A stretch of 64,000 nucleotides of DNA, from the NCBI GenBank assembly GCA_963377175.1, contig CAUJNA010003326.1, positions 239,001-303,000 on the forward strand. Reading direction: 5' to 3'. Origin of the DNA: Effrenium voratum (Eukaryota > Sar > Dinophyceae > Suessiales > Symbiodiniaceae). The translations under genes were made by a program, and so were the position numbers. The notes below the pieces were generated by a model. It had not been told where the DNA came from. It did no database searches and saw nothing but the letters and a program-made list of their open reading frames with translations. Below, in pieces: positions 26,901-42,771 of this stretch (position 1 is its first letter; every line of letters begins with the position of its first letter).

Positions 26901-27366
26901 CAGAGATGTGGTTGGAACATCTCACAGCAAGCCCTGCGCACTTCTCACTTAGCGGATTGGGAGCTGGAGACCTGAGCAAGATCATGTCAGTGGAGATCTT
27001 TTGAATGTTTGGTTACTTATTCTTTGCCAGCCAAACTTCAAATCACCAGTGTGGCTTACTGGTACAAGAAGCCCTTGGCTGTTTCTGTACAACAGATGAA
27101 TATATCTATCTATTTGGTCTGTCTATATACTCGTGTAATATATATATATATAGATGATACTGTATATAGCAATGAGTTTGTTGCTCATGTCTGTTTTTGT
27201 TTTCTTTAAAAAATGTAAAACAAAATAAACGTATTTGGGGCAATCCACTCTGGAGCACCGTCCGAGTGGGCGGTTTTTTCGGCGTGGCCCTTCCCTTGGC
27301 CAAGGCCGAGAGTTGCGACCGGTGCTGGACCGGGTGGAGCAGTTCGCGGTCAACAAGAAGGACTCC
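835..27366 (+). CDS. AAA+ ATPase, CbbX/CfxQ (SpoVK-like) family, gene A (multi-exon span)
   Basis: Hand-spliced from about 15 exons: 835-943, 3018-3065, 5148-5197, 7068-7141, 8131-8198, 9151-9228, 10642-10731, 11922-11993, 18987-19005, 20242-20292, 21100-21182, 23092-23180, 24017-24062, 25454-25517 and 27305-27366. The joined frame shows Walker A GNPGTGKT, the pore-loop stretch ADLVAEYKGQTAPK, Walker B GGVLFIDEAY, sensor 1 VIAIFAGYEKEM, NPGFKSR, the strand FKFYFDDY, and a sensor-2-like helix SGNGRTVRNILE followed by AAYRNFASRIV. This is the order and spacing of the CbbX/CfxQ AAA+ family. Bacterial and red-plastid CbbX is a hexameric rubisco activase, but this family also includes SpoVK- and EccA-like proteins, so the substrate is open. 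Peridinin dinoflagellates use form II rubisco, which makes a rubisco role uncertain. The 5' end lies upstream of 835 and the 3' end is not established (a candidate stop is near 28185). Family membership is secure; individual boundaries less so. Confidence 0.85.
1588..2215. repeat. G/C-run tandem repeat, about 6 degenerate units
   Basis: 'AATCATCACTTCTTCGAACAT' followed by G and C runs recurs at about 1588, 1683, 1845, 1937, 2048 and 2137, with unit length near 90-110 bp. Each unit can fold G-run against C-run. It is intronic in gene A. Confidence 0.7.
2669..2965. repeat. CATA tetranucleotide microsatellite with AT tail
   Basis: Near-perfect (CATA)n from about 2669 to 2900 with one CACA interruption near 2840, then TA-rich DNA with two TAACATTATA blocks. 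The long open frames across it are repeat artefacts. Confidence 0.95.
3018..3065 (+). CDS. Gene A exon: helix preceding AAA+ core (KLNKLVGLSK)
   Basis: Sixteen codons reading VDTLMAKLNKLVGLSK between CCCAG|G and AAG|GCTCCG (GC donor), phase 0 at both ends. It corresponds to LRPLLAKLRKLVGLQSVKE in the paralogue at 50740 and to the 'L.ELIGL..VK' region of CbbX. It starts just right of a large CATA/AT microsatellite. Confidence 0.75.
3066..5147. other. Gene A intron
   Basis: A GC-AG intron with T/G-rich 'AGGGGTTTG' repeats at 3127-3270, a family 3 element at 4672 and a 'GGGAATGAG..TGGAATGA' element at 4876-4935. No exon seen. Confidence 0.5.
4672..4800. mobile_element. Dispersed TIR element, family 3 (copy 2)
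   Basis: Ends GGCTGGTCAAAACCAATGG and CGACCCATGGCCAAATGGC are inverted relatives. It shares the interior 'accacccattt.agaacctatttt' and 'tcactggggg' with the copy at 596. It lies within a gene A intron. Confidence 0.5.
5148..5197 (+). CDS. Gene A exon: VKAGMGELRAMVEFDQ
   Basis: Bounded by CGTAG|GTGAAG and CAATG|GCTCCT (GC donor, phase 2). The joined peptide VKAGMGELRAMVEFDQW matches VKEAMGQLFGLVKLSNW of gene E residue for residue in pattern. The split W codon is completed by the 7068 exon. Confidence 0.7.
5198..7067. other. Gene A intron
   Basis: A GC-AG intron. It contains a dispersed 'GGTGTGTCTTTTT...GGTTTCCCTTTAAAA..AAAAGGGTGTC' element at about 6156-6260, and a poly-C tract near 7003-7023. 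No exon seen. Confidence 0.45.
7068..7141 (+). CDS. Gene A exon: first half of Walker A (..QSFHMQFLGNPG)
   Basis: Reads RKTMLPDSKSLMGQSFHM then QFLGNPG. Acceptor CTGAG|GCGCAAG, donor CCCAG|GCAGCT (GC). The intron interrupts the P-loop inside the second glycine codon (G|GC). The string CCAGGCA occurs at both ends of this intron. A poly-C run at about 7003-7023 precedes the exon. Confidence 0.85.
8131..8198 (+). CDS. Gene A exon: second half of Walker A (TGKTVVARLVGELL)
   Basis: Begins inside the Walker A glycine and gives TGKTVVARLVGELLVEMGVITK, the P-loop lysine and threonine plus the following helix. Acceptor GTCCAG|GCACTGG, donor ACGAAG|GCTGTG (GC), phase 0 out. Confidence 0.9.
8755..8960. 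repeat. GGGGTTGCTT decamer and TTGCT-type repeats
   Basis: Five GGGGTTGCTT units at about 8761-8812, grading into TTGT/TTTGC repeats to 8955. Intronic in gene A. Confidence 0.8.
9151..9228 (+). CDS. Gene A exon: pore-loop region (ADLVAEYKGQTAPK)
   Basis: EGDDVVFEEVARADLV followed by AEYKGQTAPK. In CbbX the aromatic pore loop lies at the equivalent Y-x-G-x-T-A-P-K. Here it is YKG; the paralogue at 58520 has YLG. Acceptor CTTAG|GAG, donor CCGAAG|GCGCGC (GC). Confidence 0.9.
9290..9525. mobile_element. Element with GTTGATTAATCCTGGGTCAAC motif
   Basis: GTTGATTAATCCTGGGTCAAC occurs twice (near 9400 and 9493) and an inverted relative TAATCAACCCCTGGTTGATTAAT lies at 9310. GTGGGGATTCATCA occurs at 9351 and 9441. 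A diverged relative is at 51808-51925. Probably a duplicated TIR element. Confidence 0.4.
10642..10731 (+). CDS. Gene A exon: Walker B (GGVLFIDEAYSL)
   Basis: VISAVEKAIGGVLFIDEAY followed by SLKKAGKRGSE. The DE pair is the Walker B magnesium-binding and catalytic acid pair. Acceptor TTCGAG|GTC, donor GTGAG|GTACCTGG. This is one of only three clear GT donors in the gene. Confidence 0.92.
11922..11993 (+). CDS. Gene A exon: DAFGQEAVDTLIKEIEDKR
   Basis: EGK followed by DAFGQEAVDTLIKEIEDKR and DK. The 19-residue stretch is identical to gene E except for one position (I versus M). Acceptor CTCAG|GAG, donor GACAAG|GCTCGG (GC). The following intron of 7.0 kb is the longest in the window and carries the inverted-repeat element. 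Confidence 0.9.
13341..13515. repeat. CCGACGGTTAT 11-bp array (left arm)
   Basis: Eleven-bp units CCGACGGTTAT, CCGACGGCTAT and CCGACGGCCAT, cycling partly as a 33-bp higher-order unit. Confidence 0.9.
13690..15000. repeat. About 107-142 bp tandem array, about 11 units
   Basis: 'GCCTGTCACTGGCCTGCTTGG' recurs near 13700, 13807, 13937, 14054, 14182, 14309, 14451, 14560, 14683, 14810 and 14927. Each is followed by GGCTGCTG..GTGAAGTTGGATTT and TTGCTTGTTGTGTGTGGCTG. It fills the centre of the foldback element. Confidence 0.85.
15447..15790. repeat. CCGTCGGATAA 11-bp array (right arm)
   Basis: Inverted counterpart of the left array, expanded. The order ATAACCGTCGG, ATGGCCGTCGG, ATAGCCGTCGG repeats as a regular 33-bp unit about six times. 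Confidence 0.92.
16022..16340. repeat. About 55-bp tandem array (GAAACATCACTTT..GGGACCC)
   Basis: Units start GAAACATCACTTT.GGGACCC and run through TTTTGAACTCCCCAAGTAAA. About six copies, immediately right of the foldback element. Confidence 0.85.
16540..17415. repeat. About 40-bp tandem array (GCGGCCCCTCCAAAC)
   Basis: About 20 imperfect units of 'CAACCCAAACTAAATGAAAC' plus 'AAGCGGCCCCTCCAAAC'. Units vary by small insertions. Low coding content in all frames. Confidence 0.88.
17940..18140. repeat. Fragment of foldback element plus AACCCGTAGAA repeats
   Basis: The GAGGGCCCGCGAGGGCCC and GAAACATGAGTTGGGAGCGTC block of the foldback arms recurs here without its partner, followed by repeated AACCCGTAGAA/AACCCGCAGAA units. 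Confidence 0.65.
18797..18930. mobile_element. MITE-like element, family 1
   Basis: 134 bp with perfect 12-bp terminal inverted repeats TACTGTGGATGG / CCATCCACAGTA. The interior includes ACAGGGGAATCATCATCCC and GGTGGTGCGAAATGGATTTCG. Confidence 0.85.
18987..19005 (+). CDS. Gene A 19-nt microexon: sensor 1 (VIAIFAG)
   Basis: GTC ATC GCC ATC TTC GCA G is bounded by GCGAG| and |GCCGGT (GC donor). It supplies exactly the sensor-1 strand missing between DKRDK and YEKEMETFF, and both phases agree (0 in, 1 out). The same segment is uninterrupted (NVIVILAGYA) in gene E. It is too short for similarity alone, but position, phase and peptide all fit. Confidence 0.7.
20242..20292 (+). CDS. Gene A exon: GYEKEMETFFEANPGFK
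   Basis: Acceptor GAGAG|GCTACG and a GT donor AAGA|GTCGGC, phase 1 out. The F-NPGFKSR motif is the conserved family stretch following sensor 1 that carries the arginine expected near the subunit interface. The serine codon is completed in the next exon. Confidence 0.88.
20985..21062. repeat. Dispersed repeat, pair with 34990-35070
   Basis: 'TCCCTGTTG.TTTAAAGGGAATCTAT' through 'CCAGGGGGCTTAAGCAAATG' occurs here and, slightly diverged, at 34990-35070. One copy is in gene A and one in gene B. Confidence 0.6.
21100..21182 (+). CDS. Gene A exon: (S)RVPFKFYFDDYTCSELSQI
   Basis: Reads RVPFKFYFDDYTCSELSQI then AGIFMEDK, the family's 'F.DY...EL..IA..M' segment that leads into the helical lid. Acceptor CCCAG|GCC, donor GACAAG|GCTCCG (GC), phase 0. 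Confidence 0.9.
21517..21575. repeat. GTTT tetranucleotide repeat
   Basis: (GTTT)n followed by TTTAG repeats and a T/G run, in a gene A intron. Confidence 0.9.
23092..23180 (+). CDS. Gene A exon: helical lid (GFRATDGAQLWV..)
   Basis: GFRATDGAQLWVNRTVRFA then TGCCDTGDCQ. Acceptor CCTCAG|GGC at phase 0 joins FMEDK|GFRATD as the family demands. The donor is ambiguous: CAG|GCGACA (end 23178, phase 0) or GC|GACACT (end 23180, phase 2). Only the second keeps frame with the next exon as placed. Confidence 0.65.
24017..24062 (+). CDS. Gene A exon: sensor-2 helix (SGNGRTVRNILE)
   Basis: KRDSGNGRTVRNILE between GCTGAG|G and CTGGAG|GCACGG (GC donor). The NGR-x-VRN-x-L pattern corresponds to the NARS-x-RN-x-LDRA helix of CbbX that contacts nucleotide. 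The left edge could lie further upstream at another AG. Confidence 0.8.
25454..25517 (+). CDS. Gene A exon: AAYRNFASRIVPRLYYSGAA
   Basis: Follows ILE directly at phase 0 (acceptor TTGCAG|GCAGCC) to give ILEAAYRNFASRIV, matching the end of the CbbX C-terminal helix. The donor was chosen as CAGA|GAAGTC (GA) to suit the phase of the next exon; a boundary one or two bases away is possible. Confidence 0.65.
26055..26189. mobile_element. MITE-like element, family 1 (copy 2, inverted)
   Basis: 135 bp with 13-bp perfect ends CCATACTGTGGAT / ATCCACAGTATGG. The interior is the reverse complement of the 18797 copy (CGAAATCCATTTCGCACCACC). Confidence 0.85.
26318..26525. repeat. TA-rich microsatellite block
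   Basis: TATATA and TATG repeats with the phrase TATATTAGAGCAAA recurring three times (about 26350, 26495, 26525). Confidence 0.8.
27305..27366 (+). CDS. Gene A exon: RELRPVLDRVEQFAVNKKDS
   Basis: Charged, helix-like peptide entered in phase 1 after CCAAG|GC and left at GACTCC|GTTGCA (GT donor, phase 0). A second exon with the same entry phase, the same AAGAAGGAC end and the same GT donor lies at 46149-46228. Later exons and the stop of gene A were not found with certainty. Confidence 0.55.
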
Positions 27367-27564
27367 GTTGCAGGGCTGTGGGATCACTCGGGTTTGGTTT
27401 TTTTTCGGTTTTTCCCACCACTTCTGTGATACAAGGGAATCTCCCCCTTTATATGGGGGATTAGTCTTTGGGAAGCCGTTTTTGTTGTATCACAGAAGTG
27501 GGCATTTCCCACAGCGCTCCTTTGGGTCGAACTCCGGGTCCCAAGTCTGGGCGTCCCTCAAGTT

Positions 27565-27680
27565 TCTAGGGGTTGATTCCGTGTCCATTCTTCTCAAAAA
27601 CCGATCGCCTGTTCCCCGCATTTTTTGGCGGTTTTCTAGAAAACAAGATCCCTGGAAAGAGTGGGGAAGTTAGCCCTAGA
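27565..27680. mobile_element. TIR element, family 2 (copy 1)
   Basis: TCTAGGGGTTGATTCC at the left and GGGGAAGTTAGCCCTAGA at the right form inverted ends, with interior TTTTCTAGAAAACAAGATCCC. Further copies are at 46904 and 59653. Confidence 0.65.
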
Positions 27681-28061
27681 AATTTCCCTCACTTGGACCT
27701 TCAAACGTGGCAGTTTGATTGCACCCCACAAGCAAATCGCAGCTTTTGAAGGGAAATCCAGGGACCCTTGACTCATCCGGGTCCCAACCAACCCTGTGCC
27801 TGAAATCGGGAGGCTCAGACAGGGTTGGTCACTGTCTCGGAACTGAAGCGCTAGCCAAGGATAGGAGAAAGCGTGGTTTCAAATCAAAGGGGCGCCTCAA
27901 AACTTGAGACATGGAATCCTCACTTCCCCGAAGCTGACCTTTTAATTAACCTTGGTCCATATTTAGTCAAGTTCCCAAAAGTTTAACCTTCAAATTCTGG
28001 TCTTTTGGGCATCTGAGAATCACACCCGGAAACAACAACACGGGAAATATTCGTTGCTTTA

Positions 28062-28185
28062 GACGACAATGGACAGAGGGGTCGCTTCCCTTCCTATTCC
28101 CAAGGCTGGCCATCCCAACGTGCAGGATCATTTCTTTTTGGAGGTTGTCCAGTCGGCTGCCGACGCACTTGGCAGACTAACATGA
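28062..28185 (+). CDS. Possible terminal exon ending ..QSAADALGRLT
   Basis: An open frame containing HPNVQDHFFLEVVQSAADAL ends at TGA 28183-28185. Its codon choice looks protein-like and it lies between gene A and gene B. No family match and no unambiguous acceptor could be named. It may be the last exon of gene A or chance. Confidence 0.25.
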
Positions 28186-28992
28186 CATCATGTCAAGCGG
28201 AAGCTGCTTTTGCGGCAACACCCCACTCTTGTGTTTTCGGGGGAGTATGTTGTTTTGGTGCGACTGTTCACTGTCGAAGTCAGAGGTTCTTCGGGGGACG
28301 AAAACAACAGTATGACAGGGGCTGAGTTTCCACTCAAATGTGATGCGGTGTCCATCGCTTGCGGGTGACGTTTCGAATGCTCTGATTCAAACGCCTGGGG
28401 CAATACTAGAGGCAATGAATTGAGACGGGGATGTGGACGAGGAGCTTATGTTTTGTTCATTTTACTGGTTCGCGCAATGAACGCTATGCTTGTTTTCTGG
28501 ATGGTTGGTTTGCTCGCAAAACATATCGGCTCTTAGAATGGACCCTTCAGAAACGTGACCACTCTCAAAGGCACCCAAATAAGTGCCCGGGATGCCAACC
28601 GCATTCTAATATGTGTCTTGCCCAATCCTGGAAGGGGTGTAGAAACCCGGGCGATCTCCAAGCTGCTGTGAACTCTTCGCAGTTTTTATGCGGCTTGGCC
28701 CTGCGCTCATTCCGAAGCCAAAAGTTCAGCCGTCTCGGCTCGTCATGTATGTGTTAAAACAGAGCCCGGTCAACTGCAATAGACATGCGCTGGGCTTGTT
28801 GGATTGGTTTGTGTGTTGTTCTGCTCTAGCTGCATTACGGCAGCATACGCGCAATCTGCAATTTAAGAGGAGGGGTTCGCTGATATCTACCCATACCCAA
28901 ATGACAGCCAGGTACACAACTACTTAATGTTTAATCACGGATCATGACCTGCGGTCACCCTTTTGCGGTCGGTGTAAAGCGAAACCTCAAAG

Positions 28993-38114
<9,122 letters not shown>

Positions 38115-38857
38115 TCTGAGCCAAGGGGTGCTGCAGAGACACTCACTCGCTGAGTTCCTGGTTGATACGCAAGATAGACTTAAGCCCAAGTTGATCGTCA
38201 AAAAGGCAGTGGGAACCCTTGTGTTTCTGTCTCCTTGGGATTATGAACAACAGGACACCCTGCTGGGTTGTCGCTTGAACCCTGCTCAACAACACTGCCG
38301 GTGCATCGCTTTGTCAAGACACAGCCGCGCTGAACAAAAATCTGAGCGACTGAGACATGCCATTTTATTTGTGTCAGGCTGCAGCTGGGCCTGACATCTC
38401 TAATCACAAGCCATTCGCCAAGAGCATTCCTGGGTGTTGGAAGGTAGGGGCAGTGTTAGCTCAACAACAACACGCATTACCCCTTAGGCAAATGTTCAGT
38501 TTCCGTTTTCAATGAGCCCAGTTCCGTTAGTGAAAAGGGACATTGCTTTATGTTGCTTTACCGTTTGGCTGGTCGGGAAATTCCTCCGAAGAACCCCTCA
38601 GCCTAGGAGTTGCTCAGACTTTGCAGCAGGACGCCCCCCCCCCCCCCACCCGCAAAATGAAGAGTGTTCATGTGGTTCCCCGCTATAACCAACCCACAAA
38701 AAGTAGCCTCAAATGTTGGAAGTCCAGTGCTTGGGTCTCAGTCCTCACTGGACTTGTTGTTACCTAGGTATCCACCTTGCGCCAAGCCCCGCATCGGAAG
38801 ATGAACCGGACTGCGTCTGGAGCTAAAGGGCAGTCCGGCACACGAAACAGGCTGGCT

Positions 38858-38873
38858 GACACTTTGGCTCAAG
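38858..38873 (+). promoter_or_regulatory. Relict dinoflagellate spliced-leader-like sequence
   Basis: GACACTTTGGCTCAAG matches 14 of 16 bases of the known DinoSL 3' part GCCATTTTGGCTCAAG, including an exact TTTGGCTCAAG. The first bases of the leader are not recognisable. It lies just before the only compact gene in the window, the expected place for a leader retained after retroposition. Confidence 0.45.
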
Positions 38874-38930
38874 GAATTTGGCAGCCAGCCTTAGAGTGGA
38901 GCTTGAGTTTCCTATTGCTCTTTGGCAAAG

Positions 38931-39140
38931 ATGATGCAGATGGCTAGCGCGGTGGGAGGTACGGATGCCATGAAGAAGCAGATCGAAGATCAGCTTGCGG
39001 AGAAGGCACCTCCGAGCATCAAGCCCTGCTTCCCCTTGTGCGGCGGCCCCGTCGCCACCACGGAGAAGTGCATGTGCATGGTGCCGGCGGATCAACAAGA
39101 ACAGGTGAAGTCTGCCATCGAGAAATACAAGTCCTTCTGA
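38931..39140 (+). CDS. Small compact gene C, 69 aa, unknown function
   Basis: ATG at 38931, TGA at 39138-39140, intronless. The protein begins MMQMASAVGGTDAMKKQIED, has a central KPCFPLCGGPVATTEKCMCM with four cysteines, and ends VKSAIEKYKSF. It is charged, with no membrane segment or signal peptide evident. An in-frame TGA at 38904 closes the frame upstream. Codon use is GC-rich like the exons of genes A and B. A match to the spliced-leader 3' end lies 58 bp upstream of the ATG, which fits a processed mRNA reinserted into the genome. The four-cysteine pattern could bind metal or form disulphides, but that is speculation. No family recognised. Confidence 0.65.
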   Translation: MMQMASAVGGTDAMKKQIEDQLAEKAPPSIKPCFPLCGGPVATTEKCMCMVPADQQEQVKSAIEKYKSF

Positions 39141-39611
39141 GCAGCGAATGGCGTGCCACGCACCACTCCACGTGAAACTGTGGAGGTGTCTTTTCGTTCG
39201 GCTGAGCTCTGCATCAAGTGGCAGCTGCCGGCAACCGCACAGCTCCACCTGGTTTTTCAGGGCGTACTTGTACAACTTACACTGAGGATGCGGAAAAAAA
39301 ACACCTTGCTGCAGCCCGTATTGTTGAAGCTGTCCTCAAAGAGATCTTGGCCGATATGGGGGCGCCCACCATGGGGTGTTCCCTTTGACACATTCCCATA
39401 TGGCTGGTCCATAGTGATTTCCCGGTCGTAGAGTCGTAGAGAGCCTTCCTTCCCCCAGCTCACGAAGGGGTTGGTTGAGGTCCAAACCACAGCCCAAATA
39501 CACAAATTGTACCCATACCAGGTGGACACAGGTGCCACTCGAGGGAAAAGCAGTGTGTGTTTCTCGAGATCTCCACAGAGGACCAAAGGAACTCGGATTC
39601 GCGGCTAGATT

Positions 39612-39750
39612 TCTGACGCCCAAACAACTCGGCAAGGAGGCGGAGAAATCCTACCAGCTCAAGTATGGCACGGGCAGGACGTATCGCAGACACCTGGAGA
39701 AAGACTTCGGCATGGCAGCCTGGCTTGGAACTTTAGGACACTCTGACTAG
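39612..39750 (+). CDS. Exon-like open stretch (KQLGKEAEKSYQLKYGTGR..)
   Basis: A frame reading LTPKQLGKEAEKSYQLKYG then RTYRRHLEKDFGMA is GC-rich and charged like the verified exons. No family was recognised and neither boundary can be fixed. It ends at a TAG near 39750. Confidence 0.3.
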
Positions 39751-39870
39751 GTCCCCCAGGATCCTACCCTTTTACCGTTTCTTTTTGGGGGAGATTCGGT
39801 TCCCCTACTAAAATAGACTACAGGAAAAATGGTTGGTACCCTTATTCTAACCTCTCCACTGGAGGACCCA
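39735..39870. repeat. Dispersed repeat, pair with about 44595-44757
   Basis: 'ACCGTTTCTTTTTGG', 'TTCCCCTACTA.AATAGACTA' and 'TATTCTAACC.CTC.ACTGGAGG' are shared. The 44.6 kb copy has a G-run insertion. Confidence 0.65.
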
Positions 39871-42376
39871 GCTGGAGAGCTTCCAAGAACCCCCCCCCCC
39901 GGCTTGGCGAACTCCCAACTCCCGGGTCGCTTCAATACTACGAGTCAAAGGAAAAGCAACGGACTCGTTGATGTAACCTATCCTGTTTCGCCGCGTGAAA
40001 GGGCACGTAACACCTGACTCACCCAGAAAAGGCACCACAGAAGGCATTCAAAGCGAAAATGCAACAACAGCGACTACAACAACTGAAACACACACACACA
40101 TAAACTAGACCGTTTCAAAACTGACTCCGGAACTGACCTCGTTGGTATGGCTTTGCATGTCAAGGTTCGATAAATGTACATCAGAACCTAAACGTGGTAT
40201 GGTTTGTTGCAGGGCACAAGCTGAGGTAAGCTGAATATTGGTTGCACCTGGGGCAAGACAGGAAACCAAACTCAGAAGGTCAGATGGGGCGTCTTGGTGG
40301 AACCCCCTTCTATGTCTGAAATGAACCAGAAGGCACCCCTGCCCCCGACAAATGCGACAACCCTTTTCTTTTGGGTTTGGGATCCCCCCTGGAATTCCAT
40401 TTATGGTTGCCATCATGGGGCAGACTGGACAAATGGATTGGGCACCTTATTGTAGGGGGGGATGGTATGGGTCAAAGTGAAGCCAGGGCACCGCAGGTTT
40501 TAGTCCTAGTTTCGGAAGACCATTTTTGGTAGCAAACAACAAGTGGAAACATTTTTTGGCCAATCTACTCAGGAAGTGAGAAGATGCCCTTGACTGATTC
40601 CGTGTCAGATAAACCTCGGAAGCCATTCTGAACCAATGATCTTGGAAGTCAGGAGGCCATGTTCAATATGATTCTTTTCATTTCTTTTCCAAAAGCCTCC
40701 AGTGCAGTTTATGAATAGGTGTCCTGGGTTTAGTGGTGAATCATCACTTTTGGAGGCTGGGCAAAGTAAAAGGTCGCGCTTCTTTCCATGGGGAGCCCAG
40801 GCCCCACAAGTCTGGTCGCCGCCAGTTTTGTGAACGCCTGCTTCCTTATGATTTCATGGGAACCAGAAGAAAAGTCGACAGAGATGTAGCCAAATACCCG
40901 GCAGTGGGTATGTGTCAAAATCAGCGGGTTGTCTTTTGGTTTCCCTTTCAGCCAAACTGAAAAGGGTACTGCAGCAATGCCTTTGCACAAATCAAACGAC
41001 AAACCTGGTGTGTTGAACCTGTTTCTTACCAAGAACATGGGGTTTTCCAAATGGTTTGTACTTTTGACACAACCCCGAGAAAAAAAGAAAAAGAAAAAGA
41101 ACAAAAAAAAACAGTACAAGGAGGGTAAGTTGTGTATGCTTTGCGAAACCGGATATCCCGTAAAAAGACTGCTTATTTTTCAGAACATGAAGTAACAGGT
41201 TCGTGGAGTAGAGGGTAGGAGCTTGCTGTCCTAGCTGGCTTCTTGGATTGCAACTCCTATTATAGCATGTGAAGCAGCCGCCATCACGAAGAGCTGACTT
41301 GCAAGCAAGTTTCGACACACGTTTTTCCTTGTGTTTGGTTTGACGAGAGAATCTACCGGTTGCCCAGTGGTGCCCATTTTTCTGCTACTCGAATGATCAG
41401 TCAAATCGAATTGACCCGAACTGACCTTTGGATTTCCCCGGCTTTGAGAAACCAGCCATGCGTTCAGAAGCAATGCGATGGTCGATTCCTAAACTGTAAG
41501 ATCACCTTCCTGGCTAAAATGAGGTGAACAACAATGTGTGTGAGTGTGCGCGCCTTTTTCGTCCATGTTTAGTCATGGCCCCAAAGGGGTGGGAACTGAA
41601 CCACCAAAGAGTGCCCAAGACATGGGTTCCCTACATTTCTCCCGAAGCAACACCCCAGAAGGATATTTTCACCTTGGGCCCAAACAAGTTGAAAACTATG
41701 CCATGGTCCCCCCGAGACCCACATCCATAGGTCTCATTTTGATCGGATATGATCGGATAGGTTGATTAGATAGATGCGTTCCACGGGTTTTGGCGGGTTT
41801 TATGCCGGGAAGCCCATCTATTTGAAGATGTCGCCTCCCATCTACCTGGCCTCCAGACAGGTGTTCAGAACTCCAGCAACTGCCGAGCCTTTCGTGGTTT
41901 TGACGGGGGGCGGCGTGGCCTTCTTTGCTTTTTTCTCCGATTCATGCTCTTCTGAGATCAGGGAATTGATTTGCACCATAGCTTTTGGTGCTCGCCGGCG
42001 GTTTTTCCCAGGACACCTGGGTTTCCTGGCGGGCATTGTGTTTTCCTTACTGAGATCTCTTTTGAAGAGGCCAGAAATCCTTGTGTGGATGTGTCTTTTT
42101 AAGGGACCCCCCACATAAATGGGCGGGTTTTCCTTTTGCTTTCCCTTTCAAGCCAAAAAAAGGGAGTACCAACTCTAACCACCCATTTTGGTGGGCAGAA
42201 GTTTTTTCGGACCAGCCCACCCCTCAAGGCCCACCTGTTTCGAGTTTCAGGCAGCCGCCTGCTCCAAAGACGCCAGCCCCAGCGGGTCCACCTGGACTGG
42301 GCTCTGCCAGGGCCTTAGGCAGTGCGGTCTGTGGATTGCGAAAATCCGGTCTAGCACCACCTAAGAAACGTCATCA

Positions 42377-42560
42377 TACTGTGGATGGTTGCGAAATCCA
42401 TTTCGCACCACCTAAGAAACCCTCGAATGATGATTGGCCTGTAAATACCAACAAACACTGGTTTCCCATGGTTTTAATTTGGTGCAGTGCCAACCAACAG
42501 GCGAAGCCATTTTTAAAGCACTTGGCTGGTATTCACAGGGGAATCATCATCAAATGTGTC
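42377..42560. mobile_element. MITE-like element, family 1 (degenerate copy)
   Basis: Left end TACTGTGGATGG and the interior GCGAAATCCATTTCGCACCA are kept. The right terminal repeat is lost, and a second fragment (ACAGGGGAATCATCATC) follows. A piece CACCACCTAAGAAACGTC also precedes it. Confidence 0.7.
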
Positions 42561-42646
42561 CTTTTGATCGGTTGGTTTGGTTAGAAATGGATGAGTAGAA
42601 GAACCTTGCTTCTTGATATGCGGTCTCGAAGGAGTTGATGCCATAG

Positions 42647-42771
42647 CCGTGGATGGTTGCAAAATCCCTTCCATGGTTCACACCTATTGCTTGTTTATAT
42701 TTCCGTTTGGGAACCAAATGATTCCAGGGGCGTTCGGAAGGTGGTGCAAAATGGGTTTCGTCCATCCACGG
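42647..42771. mobile_element. MITE-like element, family 1 (copy 4)
   Basis: 125 bp with ends CCGTGGATGG / CCATCCACGG. The interior is diverged but keeps GGTGGTGCAAAATGGGTTTCG. Confidence 0.75.

Noticed and set aside
38823..39275. 150-codon minus-strand frame opposite gene C
   Set aside because: Lies antisense to the better supported + frame. It has no recognisable motif, and GC-rich codon use favours the + strand.
41774..42118. 114-codon + frame with a hydrophobic stretch
   Set aside because: No family resemblance, unremarkable codon use, and it overlaps dispersed repeat sequence.
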